A stretch of 64,000 nt of DNA, from contig NW_025946654.1 of assembly GCF_000764305.2 (NCBI RefSeq), forward strand, positions 286,908 to 350,907. Direction: 5' to 3'. Of the stretch, positions 28,801 to 43,800 are shown one piece after another; the first letter of the stretch is position 1, and each line of letters begins with the position of its first letter. This DNA comes from Hyalella azteca. Lineage: Eukaryota; Arthropoda; Malacostraca; Amphipoda; Hyalellidae. Both the position numbers and the translations under genes were made by a program. The notes below the pieces were generated by a model, which saw only the letters and a list, made by a program, of their open reading frames with translations, was not told the DNA's origin and did no database searches.

Positions 28801-31800
28801 GAGAAATACACTTCATGAAACGCATATGTACCACTTCGGCGTCAACGTGTTAAAGAAGAAAAAGAGTTCAGTTTCAGCTGAGGTGGAATAGCTCAGCACC
28901 TTGTTCTGTTATGATCTAACCAACGAATTTCTCAACGTGATACAAATCTAAATGTCTGTCCAGGCGCTGTAGCACTTAAAACTTCACTACGACCGATTCT
29001 TTGCAGCTCCTAGATTCAGTAACGAGCTCAGTAACTAAGCACTTGTGTATTATGCAACCCAGTAAGTTTTAAAACACAAATTTTCGTCAGACTAAATTTT
29101 CTAGTGTTCACTAATTCACATTTTTTAGTGGCTAAGAAGAAATTTTCCGGTGATATCAATTGCCTTTAATAATATATTGCATTTTATTATAACTCATGTG
29201 CATTCCCAACTCGCGGCTTCTGGTAAAGGTCGCCCCGGTTTTCAAGGGTCACTTGAGACTCTAAGTAGAGGCCCTCGAAGCGGTTGATCAATTGCCTTTA
29301 ATAATATATTTCATTTTATTGTAACTCTTACCTCGCGGCTTCTGGTAGAGGTCGCCCCGGTTTTCAAGGGTCACTTGTGACTCTAAGTAGAGACCCTCGA
29401 AGCGGTTGATCAATTGCTTTTAATAAAATATTTCATTTTATTATAGTTTTGGTGCACTCTCACCTCGCGGCTTCTGGTAAAGGTCGCCCCGGTTTTCAAG
29501 GGTCACTTGGGACTCTAAGTAGAGGCCCTCGAAGCGGTTGTAGAAGAACTCCCACGTGAGTATCCTGCGGTCCGGCAATGAGGAGGACAGTTGATGGAAA
29601 GTCTGGATTATCATCGGTCGATCCAGGATCACCCAATCAAACTGTAAACAAGGGGAAATTATGCAGCACGAGTTGTAATTGAATGCATGAGCTTCATTAT
29701 AAGTTCACAATATACAAGCTGAAATCAAAGAATAACCATGATTCCGCTGACCTAACATTTCAACAATTCAGGTCCAAAACTAGTTTAAAAATGAACGCAG
29801 GTAAAGCATAAGCCATATTTTCATGCCAAATGACCAAGGGAAAAAATCTTTGAGTTTCCAGTAAATTCCCGAGCGGTCGAGATTTTAAACAAAACGCCAA
29901 AATAATGAACGTAAACACATAATTAAATTAATCGAGGGCAATTCTTGTAAAATTAGGGGTTATAACAATGACGAAAATGGTCAAAATTTTGCGAGATTTT
30001 TTCATAACGTCATTCAATTCAGGCAATGTGAAGGGTATCCAGTTATTGCATCTAAATCAATGCTCTGAAAATTATCGTCAAATTATATTTTACATGCCAT
30101 TTGTTTTAAGGCATTTGTTACTAGTATATAATATAAATTCATGCTTTCATTCGAAATTGGATTCGAAAGTACAAGTAAATTACAAGATTTTCAAGTACAG
30201 CACCTGCTGCTCAAGGCAAGAGCAGAGAGCCTTAAGGCCAGAGTCTGGGAGGCTGTTGAGGCCAAGTGAGGCCCTCTGGGCCACTGCGACGTTGAGATCG
30301 TCCAGTGAGGCCACGAGGTAGCAGAAGGCGTGAGCCAGCGCCCCTGCCAGCTTGCGACAGCCACGCATGCAACTTGTGTGAAGGAACCTTCCCAACACCA
30401 CCACCTTCTCCACTGCAACAATACCACCATCATTACCACCATGGCCACGCATGCAACTTGTGTGGAGGAACCTTCCCACCACCACCACCTTCTCCACTGC
30501 AACATCACCACCATCATTACCACCATGGCCACGCATGCAACTTGTGTGGAGGAACCTTCCCACCACCACCACCACCACCTTCTCCACTGCAACATCACCA
30601 CCATCATTACCACCATGGCCACGCATGCAACTTGTGTGGAAACAGTTCCCCATAGTTCCTCCAACCACATAGGAAGACAAGTACACTTACTAATAGCTAA
30701 ACGCAAATGTACCCACATAGGACACTACTTTCCAACCCTCGTCACCCGCAACAGCACAACATCACCTGACAGAGTCCTACACAACAATAAAGCATTTCAC
30801 AAGATACACCTACAGCCTGGACCCATTTCCCAGTCAGACCACATTCCCAAAATGGCCACCATATCTGCAAATTTCATAGAAATACCAATCCGTCCTCGTT
30901 GATCCTTCCATAGAGCGAACTGGACATTATACAAGCAAACATTATCACAGCACACAGTACCCACACAACCTAATCCTACACTAGAAGAAATATACATGCA
31001 CTTAGATAACTGGACACATTCAGAAGGCCTCCGATACCTCAATCCCGACCATAACACACCGTATCATTCCCGTCATAAAACCCACCCACGAAACGTTACT
31101 CATTCAAACACAATACCTAGCCACCGTCTCTTCAATACATTCATACCCACTGTCCATCGCTAGCGCTCAACGGACAACTCATCACCCTACGTCAACAACT
31201 AAAAAAATAAGCAAAACAGCATGTAAAATATTGTAAATAAAGAACTACCACCTCCTCATCACCTGCATAAACCATTCAAAGCCCTGACGGGTTCCCCAAC
31301 CCCAAACAGACCCAAATCACCAACAACCCACCAAATCATAAGCAAGACGCCTTTTCATCTCGTACTGTTTTTTCCATTTCCCCTTCTTCTTTCTGGCCAA
31401 CCTGCGCCACTTTTTGTTCTCATCCACTCTTTCCTCGCGGCACCGTAACAACAAAAACAAACTTTGAACGGCAGGGACGTACCGGCCTGGAATCGGACCT
31501 TCCAGTCGGTGTGGTTGAAGTTGGTCTCACAGAGCTTCCAGAAGACGTCGGGACCATCAGGCAGCGCGATGAAGTGCATCAGTAGCGCCACGCATACCTC
31601 CGCCACATGGGACCACTCGCTGCTTATCAGGGACCACATGCTGCAATCATCAGGAAATCAATAACGTCAAATACACCTCCGCGACGTGGGACCACTCGCT
31701 GCTTATCAGGGACCACATGCTGCAATCATCAGGAAATCAGTAACGTCATAAACACCTCCGACACGTGGGACCACTCGCTGCTTACCAGGGACCGCATGCT

Positions 31801-34800
31801 GCAATCATCAGGAAATCAGAACGTCAAATACGCCTCCGGCACGAGGGACCACACGCTGCTTATCAGGGACCACATGCTGCAATCAGCAGCGATAGGTTTC
31901 TACCAGCCAGCATTTGCTATAACTAAAGTTTCTGGGATACAAAATCAAGGTAAGAAGTTTCATGATTTATAAAATTATTACTCGTTTTAAAAATGTGGTA
32001 AGTGTACGATGATAAGATTTGGTAGTGGACGATGCGATATTGAATCGTAATTAAGCGTGACCTGAGGGATGGTTCTGATGTCTCGGGATCTGAGGATATA
32101 GAGGAACAGCGTAAACGTTACGAACGGGATCTGAACGAACGGGATCTGAGGATAACGGAACAGCGTTATAGAATATACTTTTTGGATTATAGTTCGGCTT
32201 ACAGTTAAGGAAAATCTTAGTTCAGAAGTTGGAGTTTTAACATTGATGTCTTCGGCGTCCAGTTGAAGTATGGATAAGTCTAGAGTGTATCTTCTACTCT
32301 GACGTTAATTTAGGGTTACTGTCCTGTTTGACATGGACGGGAGCAATGGGGTATACCGACAGAGGTCCTCGCCCAAGACTGAGGTTTCCGGGTCTGGGCA
32401 TTGCTCATATAGCTTCGCTATTTCACGTCAACGAGGGCGCGACTTGATAAACAGGAAAGGCTAAAACAAGGAAATGCTTATGAACATATCGCAGTGAAAG
32501 AGATTATCTTTCAACAAGGAAGAAATCAATCAGGAAAAATTCAGGGACGAATAATATTAACGTTGCCACCTGACATAAGTTATGTAAGATATTTGCACAC
32601 TAAAATGGCGGAAACATTTGAAAGCTTGGAACGCACCGAACACACGTATGTATGTATGGTGATGTTCTCCTGGCACCAGAGCAGCATGCCGCGGTGCTGG
32701 TGCGCAGTCTGCGTGAACGCCTCGCCGTGCAGCACGATACGTAACCCAGACGTCCTCGTCCTCCTCCAGCGGCTGCGTCGTCACCACGGGCTCATCGTCC
32801 TCGCCCACCACACTCGCCGTCGCCACCACGGCCGTTGCATTCGCTGAGTCGCCACGTCATTCAAGTCAATTTTATTATTATTTCTCATGAACAGAAGATG
32901 AAATAAAATGTCTAGTCAGTTTGTATATTTTTTAAGGTAATAAATTGCTAACAACAATTTACGCGACAATGCCGGCTGTCACTACGCGGTCATCATAGCG
33001 GTCACTCATGAAGCCTCAACTCCTATCTTTTCTTTTATTATTGATCCTCAATTAGTTAAGCAATTAATTTTCATTGGAATTGAGAGTTTTTATATACATC
33101 ATGCAAGCACGATTCCTCGTGTTGAATTAATATTATTATACTTTCTCATGCATTGCAAATAAAATTCAAATACGCGCACGGAAACAAAAATCTGTCATCT
33201 TTCGGAGCATGACTCAGAACATTTTGACATTGAAATAATATATTAAGTCATTCGTGCTTGAACCGCCTAATTATTTGCCCGATGGAGTTAGTGAGGAAAT
33301 CTATCATTATCACGATTTTGAATGAACTTATGTCATATATAACTGGTGTCGAGGAAAAGCCATGTCCTCAAAGTAAATTAACTTAATTAGACTATGACAA
33401 GTCTAAAAAATAGATACTGGCCCGACTCTGCAATATGGGCCGCCTAAGACTCGGGGAGCACGCCAATCAGCCGCTGTATATTGGCTTCGTCTCATGCGTG
33501 TGGAGGGCAGCCAGTTGCAAGTTCGGTATGGCTCACTGGGCTCGGCAAACCCTTCTCATACTCTCATGTGCGACCATAATATATGAAAGCAAATTCTAAT
33601 TTTCAATCGGAGGGACTAGCAAACCCCAGGATAACTTTAAGCCGAGTGTAGCGATCCCTGGTCAGAAGCCTGGATGTTACGCGAACTTTGTTCAGGATGT
33701 AGCTTCAAGGATAATTTAACTAGTCAAGGGATAACAAAAATTTTAGGATAAAATTTTCCAATTAGAAATTACTACAACATAAATGATGAATTAGCTAATA
33801 AAGAATAACTTGAGCTAATATGCTAATAAAGGATAACGATAAATAAAAATTAAAGGCTAACTGAACTTGACACTCGTTAATCTTACCCTGCGACCGTTCT
33901 GCTTGTAGTGAGAAGGCAGGGCAGCCAAGAAGAACAAGACGATAGTGATAAGAACGAGATTACAGTGATAAGGAGAAAACGACTGTGATAAAAAATGAAG
34001 TCACAACAATAAGAACAAATCAACAGTCATAAGAACAAGATTACAGTCATAGGAACAAGATCATAGTCATGAGAACAAGATTACAGTCGTAAGAATAAAA
34101 TTACAGTGGTATCAACAAGGCGACCGCCATAAGAACAAGATAAGAAGAAGAGCAACAAGATAAGATGAGTGATTAGGAGAAAACAACAGTGATAAAAATT
34201 AGATTACAGCAATAAGAACAAATCGACAGTCATATGAGCAAGATCACAGGAATATGATAAGTAAAAAATGACAGCGATAAAAAGAAGATCACAACGATAA
34301 GAACAGTACGACAGTAATAAGAAAAAGATCGCGTCGATAAGAAGAAGAGGATAAAAATATGCTTAAAAAATCACAGTGATAAGAAAAGCAGACATGGATA
34401 TGAAGACCATAGTGATAAGAACAAGAAGGTAGTGTACAAGATCTCAAGTACACAAGCCCGGTATGGGCATGTAATACATACACACTATCCACACGCAGAT
34501 GATCACAGATTTGGTGATAATGTTGTTCAATTATTACATTAATTATGGAAATAGTATATTTGTCGGACCGCCATGTGAAAATAAAGTAATTTCGCATGTC
34601 GCATTCTGCACTTTTTTGGAGGGAAACGCATGCTTCTATGTTAAATCTAAGTTGCCCGGAGACGGTTTAAGGATAGGTCAAAAAATTTGACTAATTTTGA
34701 AGTGTTCGCTGAGAAAAAATTGACTCCTGCTTGTAAATATTTAAGTGTTCCAAATAGTAAGCGATCGTGCCAAAACCGAGACACCTACGACCGTCCAGGT

Positions 34801-37800
34801 GTCTCAAATACGTCAAAGTGTCTCTAAATTTGAGCTTTTGAGAATAAATCTACGGAAAACCCAACCAACTTTCCCAGAATCTCCGCGATATCCTTGCCCA
34901 GTTTCCAACGCTAGATGAAACCATTCTCACCACATGTTTCACTCCTCTAGCCGATGTCATCACTGCATATTTTGCAGAAAACAATCTTCACTTTTATAAA
35001 ATTAATAAATAAATATATTGTAGAAAAACGCCCAAAGCCGTAGAAAGCACACAAGAACGTAGTTTGTGGCTGTGGCAACTGCCGCCATAACTTGCTCCTG
35101 TGGCATGTGCGCCACAACGTCCATGGCGCTCACTGTGGCTACCGTGGCCGTCACCACCTGCCAGTTGGTCGGTTGTGTCGAGTTAATAAAACCAACACGA
35201 AATTTCCACACGACACCTTGAAGACTTGAAGGAAAATAATAAGCATACGGCCATTAATATTATTAATTAATAATTAATAAGCTATTTTCAGAATAATTCT
35301 AATAAATATTATGGTATTATTGCTCAATTTTACTAGGAGTTAATTACTCGGTCGTTATGGCAGCAAAGCGTAAATATGCTTGAATAATTTACCCTCTTAA
35401 TGTCACATTTATTTTAAACACAACGGATATTAAAAAACTTTCAGCCAATTCCCATAATGCAATAAAATTATTTAAAAAATCCCGAAGCCAAATTCTTCGC
35501 AAAATTCGTGATCAGATTTATGATTCTTCGCCATGTCTCCCTTCGCATGAGATCTTCGGAACACCAAACTACAACTCAAACTTCAACAGAATTCAGTTAA
35601 CAATGCAGACACGGCCTTTGTGTTGTTGTGGAATGATTTGCAGCTTCGATTGTTTACTTAAACGTTTGATTGAGTTAATTTTTAATTGTTTTTATTAGGT
35701 GCTCGAGTTGAACCGTTGATCATCAATCAAACAAATATCGATTAATATAATAATTGTAATTTTGAGTTCTCAATAAGTTTTCATAACATTTTTCTCCTCT
35801 ATGGCAATAATTTGTCGCTGCATCATCCCTGTAAAATAAATACAGACCTGAGGCAGAGCGGTCGGCGAAGCGTCGTTCGCTGCGCCGTTGGTCGCTGAAG
35901 AAGAGACGGCGGCAGCGGGTGTCGGCGACGCGGCTTTGGCGACGCAAGTTTTCGGGGCGTCGGCGACGATCGCCTGCGCAGCGTCGGTTTTGCTTTTGTC
36001 GGCTCCTGCGTCGACGCTCTTGAGAATGTCGGCGACCTGGCGGGAAGTGAATGAGTCCTAAAATACATCATTTGAGCATGAGAAGGACAATTTATAATGT
36101 ACATTATTCTGAAGCGGCAAAAAACTGCCGGACAATTTTACATTAAAGCGGTAAACGTTCAAGACTGAATCTTGAATCAAAAGCTGCCCGTCCAAGGCTT
36201 GAATTGCAAAGTACAAAGTTTATGAATGTTTAGAAAAATGCAATTATAACGAAAATATGTTATAAAATTGTTACACAATTATATATTATAATTCTAAAAG
36301 AACAATAATCAGGCTGACTGAGTATTTTTAATCATTAGAATATTTGCAGAAGATTTACCCTGGAGTTAACAACGGGCAGTTTGGGGCAGAGATACGTGAC
36401 AATCTCGGTGCATAGCTGGAAAAATGTGTTGATGAGGAAGCATAATGAGCACTCATGTCGACACTCATGACTGATGAGGTAAGGGGTGCGTAACATCTTA
36501 TTCAACAGCTGCCACATCGTCGTGCTGATGCCGCTCGTGATGGGTTGATGCTTCGTCACGTTCTGCACCTCCATCTTACATGTGGGAAAATGATGCAAAT
36601 GTCGTTATATATATAGTCTAATGAGTGCATTTAAGTTTAATAAGTGCATATATATAGTCTAATGAGTGCATGCGTGAAAATTTTTAAGATAAAAATTCAA
36701 TTCACGGCCTGTTCGCGTGTTAATAGCATTGTTGCATTAAAAGTTAGTATCTGGAAACAATCTGACAGGCAAAATATTTTGTCATGAGAAACAAATTCAG
36801 ACGAAATTCAAATTAAAAATGCTTGTTTTATATTGTGTTTAATTTTTCACGACAGAGCAGGAGTAAAATTCCACTCGGAAGAAGCATTGAGTTAAACATT
36901 TGTGCCTCCATCAAAAAATAAATAGATGTAAAATTCCTTTTACATCTCAGTAATTTCATGGTCAAAATTTGTTTTCGCGGTGAAATTTATTTGAGTTACC
37001 TGCTTGTAGGCGATGTCCAGCATGAGGACGTAGCAAGTCAAGACCAAGTCGGGGTCTGACTGCCTCAAGTCTTTATTCCCGCCTTTCCTTTTACCGTCTT
37101 CTTCTTCGTCGGAAAATCCGGGGCTGCTTTCATTGCCGCTGCTAGGCACGGGTTCTGCCGCCAATGAAATTCATTGCTTAGATGCGACATCAAACTTGTT
37201 ACTATTAGATTACTCTACAGAAGATCACGCATCATATATTTCTCCGATGTTGAATTAACAGTTCTGAAATATTCTGCTTTAAATTCTATAATTAAATGCA
37301 GAATTAGGTAATTTTACTATTAGTATTCCATCGAAACTCAGTAAAACCTCCATGTATTGTTGATTTCTCGCAACAATACTCACGCAGCAAGAGTTAAAAT
37401 CACAGACACTTTCACGTGTTTTCCTCAGATTTGTTGATTTTCAGAGATTGCCACAAATCGCTTTATTTGAGGTTGCCACAATTCGCTGGATTTTCGGGGG
37501 TTTCCGCAAATCGCTGGATTTAAAGAGCACAAAATGCGCACCAAGCTCGGGAGGCTCGTCCGTCGGACTCTGGCCCTCCTGATCCGAGCTCGCGGACGTC
37601 TTGCGCTGGGCCTTCTCCGGGGCCAGGAAGCTGCCCACGCCGTTCTCGAACATCTCCATCAGCATGTAGATGGGGACACTGATGTTGGTTGATGACAACA
37701 TCTGCTAACTGTTCTCGAACATCTCCATCAGCATGTAGATGGGGACACTGATGTTGGTTGATGACAACATCTGCAGCATTAGAGGTAACAATGAACTGTT

Positions 37801-40800
37801 CACAAACACTGTCATTAGCTTGAACATCAAATTTAATTATGTTCAGCCGGAAAGAGATTCAAGAATTAAGAAATATATATATTTTCAAAATCCGTTCCAT
37901 TGAAATTTATTTTCATAACAAAATTGTGTTACGCCATTAGACTCGTTACGTTACTCTCATATTCCCAATCAAACTCCATACTCATATTTTCTTTCACCAT
38001 CAAATGCATTATGATTTACTCATATATATAATTAATCAAACTTCATATTCTCATTGCGCACTCACATCTACACGACTGTTTCGTAGGAGGTTGAGAATTT
38101 ATTTAGCACTGCTTCAAACAAATCAGTTTTATCAGCAATTTTGTACGCGTCAAAAAATCAGTTTTATCAGCAACTTTTCACTGCTTTAAAAATCAATTTT
38201 ACCAGCAACTCTTTACTGCTTCAAAAATCAGTTTTATCAGCAACTTTGTGCTGCTTCAAAAAGTCTGTTTTATGAGCATTTTTGTACTGCGTCTACAAAT
38301 CATTTTTACCAGCAACTTTGTACTGCTTCAAAAAATCAGTTTTGTCAGTATCATTTTATTGCTTCAAAAAATCAGTTTTATCAGCAACTTTGTACGTAAA
38401 AAATCTATTTTACCAGCAACTTTATGGCGTAATTGGAAACAAAACCTATAATCAATGATGCACTAGAGAACTAAAGACACTTGCCTGCAGCCACTCGAGG
38501 TTCTGCTTCTGCACGTGGGCGGAAGTGTTCTCGAAACGCACGGCCAAGAACCTGAACATTTGTTCGCTGTCGAAGCCGAGCGGCGACATGTCGTTGTCCA
38601 GCAGCTTGCTGCAATTGTGTCTCTCTTATATATAATCAATCAAACTCCTTATTCCCATTTTCCTTCACCATCAAATGCATTATGTTTCTCTCTTATATAT
38701 AATCAATCAAACTCCATATTCCCGATTTTCCCCTTCACCATAAAATGCACTATGTTTCTCTCTTATATAATCAATCAAACTTCATATTCTCATTGCGCAC
38801 TCACATCTACACAACCGTTTCGTAGGAGGTTGAGCATTTATTCAGCACTGCTTCAAACAAATCAATTTTATCAGTAACTTTGTACTGCTTCAAAAAAACC
38901 AGTTTAATGAGCAACTTTGTACTGTGTAAAAAAAATCAGTTTTATCCGCAACTTTGTCGTGCGTCAAAAAATCAGTTCTATCATCAACTTTGCGATATAA
39001 TTGGAAACAAAATCTACACTCAATTATGCACTAGAGAACTAAAGACACTTGCCTGCAGCCACTCGAGGTTCTGCTTCTGCACGTGGGCGGATGTGTTCTC
39101 GAAACGCACGGCCAAGAACCTGAACATTTGTTCGCTGTCGAAGCCGAGCGGCGACATGTCGTTGTCCAGCAGCTTGCTGCAATTGTGCTACTTTAATTTT
39201 CTGTTAATTCAGTTAATTTTGATCATTTACTGCCTAAATAATTATAATACTGTTAAATATATATACTGAATATAGTTGTTCAAGAAACGTGGCCTGAATA
39301 TTGCTTTAGTTGAATTACAATTATTTACTTGAATTTTTGTTGAGTTACAGAGACTTATTGGGTCAACATCGACCCAGGTAATAGTGTCAGATTACAAATA
39401 ATTATTCAAATGCTTAAAAATTGTATATAGATTTATTACCTACGTAATGAATCAGTTAGGTACGCAAAAAACATCTGCTGGTGTAGCAGTCTGAACATAG
39501 CTTGGAGATACTCATCTATTCTTTCCATCTGTCAATGATGTTCATCTTGATTTGCCTAGTGAAGAATTACATATAAATTTGAGAGTTACGCTCATAATTA
39601 ATTATGAAATTCCTATCCAAACTGAGCGGCATTTTATTTGCTTGTCAATGCTTCTTTGTAGATAACAATAATCAATAACGCCTTTATTGAAAGGTACACT
39701 AATTTTTGTTATAAAAAACATTAATCAGATCTGAGAGCCCTTTCATAACATGTGACTTAATCGTCATAACATTAACTACTTCAATTCCTTTAGTTACTAA
39801 TATCAAATATACGTTATTAGTAAGCATTAATATATATTTTACAACACATTTACCACCAATAATTAAATTTGTACACCTCCTGTCTGACCTGAGGGGCATT
39901 TTGAGTGCCTGTAGATGTTCCTCGGTGACCTCCATGTATATGGCCTGCAGCCAGTGCGGCATCACGGCCTCCCAGACAGCGATGGTGACCACCTCGTACG
40001 GCACGAGACAGAACAACCGACGGAAGCCTTCAAATATGTGCTCTGATCTCGGCGACAGCGTCTCCCTGTAAACACGCACCATAAAATATGTGCTCTGATC
40101 TCGGCGACAGCGTCTCCCTGTAAACACGCACCATAAAATATGTGTTCTGATCTCGGCGACAGCGTCTCACTGTAATCATGTAGAAAATAAATCATTTATT
40201 AATTTTTGGTACTCAAAATAAAAATTTCAATTCCCATGCTTATATTACCGAGAGAAAGTACTATCAGAAGAGCAATATGGATGGAGACTAGGTTTATATT
40301 CTTGGCAAAAAAACTATATCAGCTAGTGTCTCTACATCGCTGTGTACATCACACACTGGGTGATGTACATAGTGCATGGGCTGTGTCAACATACATAAAC
40401 CAACCTACAATCCAGTAACCCATCAATCCTCAATCACCACACTAATAGTACAGAAACCTATCACCCACACCCCATTGGTCCTACAACACCCCAGTAGCCT
40501 CCAACTCCCCAGCCTCACCCCAGCCTCACCCCAGCCTCACCCCAGCCTAACCCCAGCCTCATCAACCCACCAGTGCCCCCCGACGCGGCAGTACTCAGGC
40601 GGGTGAGGCAGGAGGCAGTCGATGAAGACGTTGAGGTGCGTCTTGCACACCTCCTGCAGCCACCCCTGTAGGTGCTCTGACTTCAGCCGCTCGATGGTCA
40701 CGCCGTGTTGTTCTGATTTTAGTGTCACCACAATTACTGGTTATTACTGTGATGTTATTGGCAGCTGGTAGTGACTTATTGTTAGGTGATAAAGTGCACC

Positions 40801-43800
40801 ATGTTAATAAGACAACGAGATTGTGATTCTTTTCAATTCTTACTGGTCAGCACTCACCGTCTGGCATATACTGGGTGACGGTGAAACAGTGACATACCGG
40901 ACTCACCGTCTGGCATATACTGGGTGACGGTGAACCAGTGACACACCGGACTCACCGTCTGGCATATACTGGGTGACGGTGAACCAGTGACACACCGGAC
41001 TCACCGTCTGGCATATACTGGGTGACGGTGAACCAGTGACACACCGGACTCACCGTCTGGCATATACTGGGTGACGGNATGGGGTGAATGAAGGCAAGAC
41101 CTGCGCCTCCCCCAGCAGACTGCGTGTGGGTGTTGGTATATGGGGTGAATGAAGGCAAGACCTGCGCCTCCCCCAGCAGACTGCGTGTGGGTGTTGGTAT
41201 ATAAGGTGAATGAAGGCAAGACCTGCGCCTCCCCCAGCAGACTGCGTGTGGGTGTTGGTATATCGTTGACGTTTGACGTCGTGTACTTCGTTCAGTTGAC
41301 TGCTCGATTATGTTAATGTTTTATCAGTTCACTTCATGATCTCAATGCTTTAAACGCTATTATGTGAGCCATTATACATAGAATATTGATGTCTTGAAAG
41401 GATGTACAGTATATTGTCAAAAAATACAAATATTGATTTCTTGACAGGAATAACATATAAATAAGTTGATCAGCTGCATTTCTTGCGATAACCTAAGTTA
41501 AGCATAATGAATTTCATATAATCGTATAAAATATATATCCTTCTAACAATTCAACTGTTAAATGACGAGTAAAACCTTCACGGACTGCAATTAAATGGAA
41601 AAGCTCTGACCTGACGATGCACTCTACGAGGAAGCTGGTAATCTGAGGAGGCTGGTCCCAGACGGAGGTTATGGCGGTGTGAACTTTGTGGTCATCTGTG
41701 CCTCGTCGGGTGCTGTGTCGGATGGTGTTGCATTGCGAACAATAACGAACAGGTTTGTTGTTGTTGTACACGCAGCACTCGAGACTGAAACACGTCGCTA
41801 TCGCGTTCTTCTCCGTCGACCGGCAGTTCTGTTTAGAGGCAATTCCCGAGTGCAGTAATTTATAACGATGCTTATAAGACAAAGGAAGGGCCTTGAATAC
41901 ATTTAATTTTTATTAAAATATCAATCGTCTACCTATAAAGCGATGCATTCACATTACGTAGCACAGCTGGTCTAAGGCTTGATAGAAAACAACTGCCAAC
42001 AAATTACAATCTCATACTGCAGCAATGCTGGTAACAACTTGACTTACATAAATCATATACTTAAATCCATACAATCACCCATTGCTCAGACGAAATAATG
42101 TAATGACCTTGTTACATACAATCACCCATTGCTCAGACGAATTAATGTAATCACTCTGTTACCACACGCCGTAATGCAATCACCATGTTCTCACACGACG
42201 TAATGTAATGACCTTGTTGTCACACAACGCATAATCACGTTGTTCTCACACGATGTAATGTAATCACCTTGTTCTCACACGACGTAATACAATCACCATG
42301 TTCTCACACCACGTAATGTAATGACCTTGTTCTCACACAACGCATAGATGTAATCACCTTGTTCTCACACGACGTAATACACTCACCTTGTTCTCACACG
42401 ACGTCGCGATGTTGGTCATTGGCTTGAGGACGTCTTGGAGCTCAACGTTGCTCTGGTTTTTCTCGAGTTGTTCCTTGCACTTAAGGCACATGTAGAGGGG
42501 CGGCGCTGTGTCCGGGCAGGCGCCCAAAGCTGTCACGTGGTCCATGCACGCCACCATCATCGGGTGTTTGTGTTCTGCTTCACAGCTGCTCCTCTGGCAT
42601 GGTAACGCCTTCCACCCTAAACCAGTACACTCGGTCACTGGTTGTACAAACTTCCGCGGCAGTGCATTAAAGCCATCAATCACTAGCTGTCCCAGCTGTC
42701 TCGGTAGTGCATCAAACAACAAGCCACTGGTGGTACCAATTTCCCTGAAACTGCATCAAATCTCCCAATCACAGGTTGTACCAACTGGCCCGGTAGTGCA
42801 TCAAACCTAGAAATCACTGGATGTACCTGCTAGATCTTCATCATGCAGCATCAAGCCTTTGCATAACAACTAATTTCATCTGTACCAGCTCTAGCCTGGG
42901 ACTTTAGTCCTAGACTAGAAATTAAAAAACCAAAGCAATCACAATTGGGAATCCTGCTTAATTCATTGCTCTCCCAACGAGGTCTCAATCCGATAGGTCT
43001 AACTAGGTCAATTCATCATCACTTCACCGTACTGCCCAACGCTCCACCTCACTTTACCGTACTGCCTAACGTTTCCCTCACTTCACCGTACTGCCTAACG
43101 TTTCCCTCACTTCACCGTACTGCCTAACGTTCCCTCACTTCACCGTACTGCCTAACGTTCCCTCACTATATCGCTCTAACCTAACGTTCCCCTCACTTTA
43201 AGGTCCTTCCATCGCTAAATCTTAATTTTGGGTTTGCACAAACACTAAAATTGGTAGCCTGCCATCAATAACTATCAAAACATTACACATTTTCTCGAGA
43301 AGAAAGCGATATCTCGGCAAGTCTGCGTGTATTGAATCATAATCAATGATTATAACCTAAAATATTTCAAGTAAAATTATTGGATAAAATTATTTAGATA
43401 ATGAAGGAAAGAAAGTTAGTAAGAAAAACGTGTGGGTAGTTAATGCGAATTTTGGTTTACTTTCGTTCGGTTATTAACAATTATTGTTCATCCATTAAGA
43501 AGTGCTGAGAAATTTTTTAATTATTAAAACACAGAAAAAATGCTAAAGTTCGTTAGATTTTGAGTGATTTTCGTGAAATTTCATTACGTTTCTAGGTTTC
43601 ATATAGTGCATTAAGCTTAAGTAAAAGTTCAATTTCAAGTGTAGAAATAGTCAAAAGATAGGCAGAGTGGTTTGAATTACAAAATTCGAACCATCCCACA
43701 GGTTCTTTTTCGTTTGAATGTCAGGCTAGTTATGAAAAAAATCCTAGATTAAAATTGACTGAATGCTTATTAACATCATAAGTAACTTTACCTGCTCGCA

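Noticed and set aside
30330..30902. 190-codon plus-strand ORF
   Set aside because: A chance fusion of the antisense of the exon 21 repeat array with the non-LTR endonuclease fragment. The real content is unc79 exon 21 on the minus strand and a retroelement on the plus strand.
42090..43190. Possible CRISPR-like repeats (28-30-bp units)
   Set aside because: Units are contiguous without spacers, degenerate, and derive from an exon edge in a eukaryotic gene.
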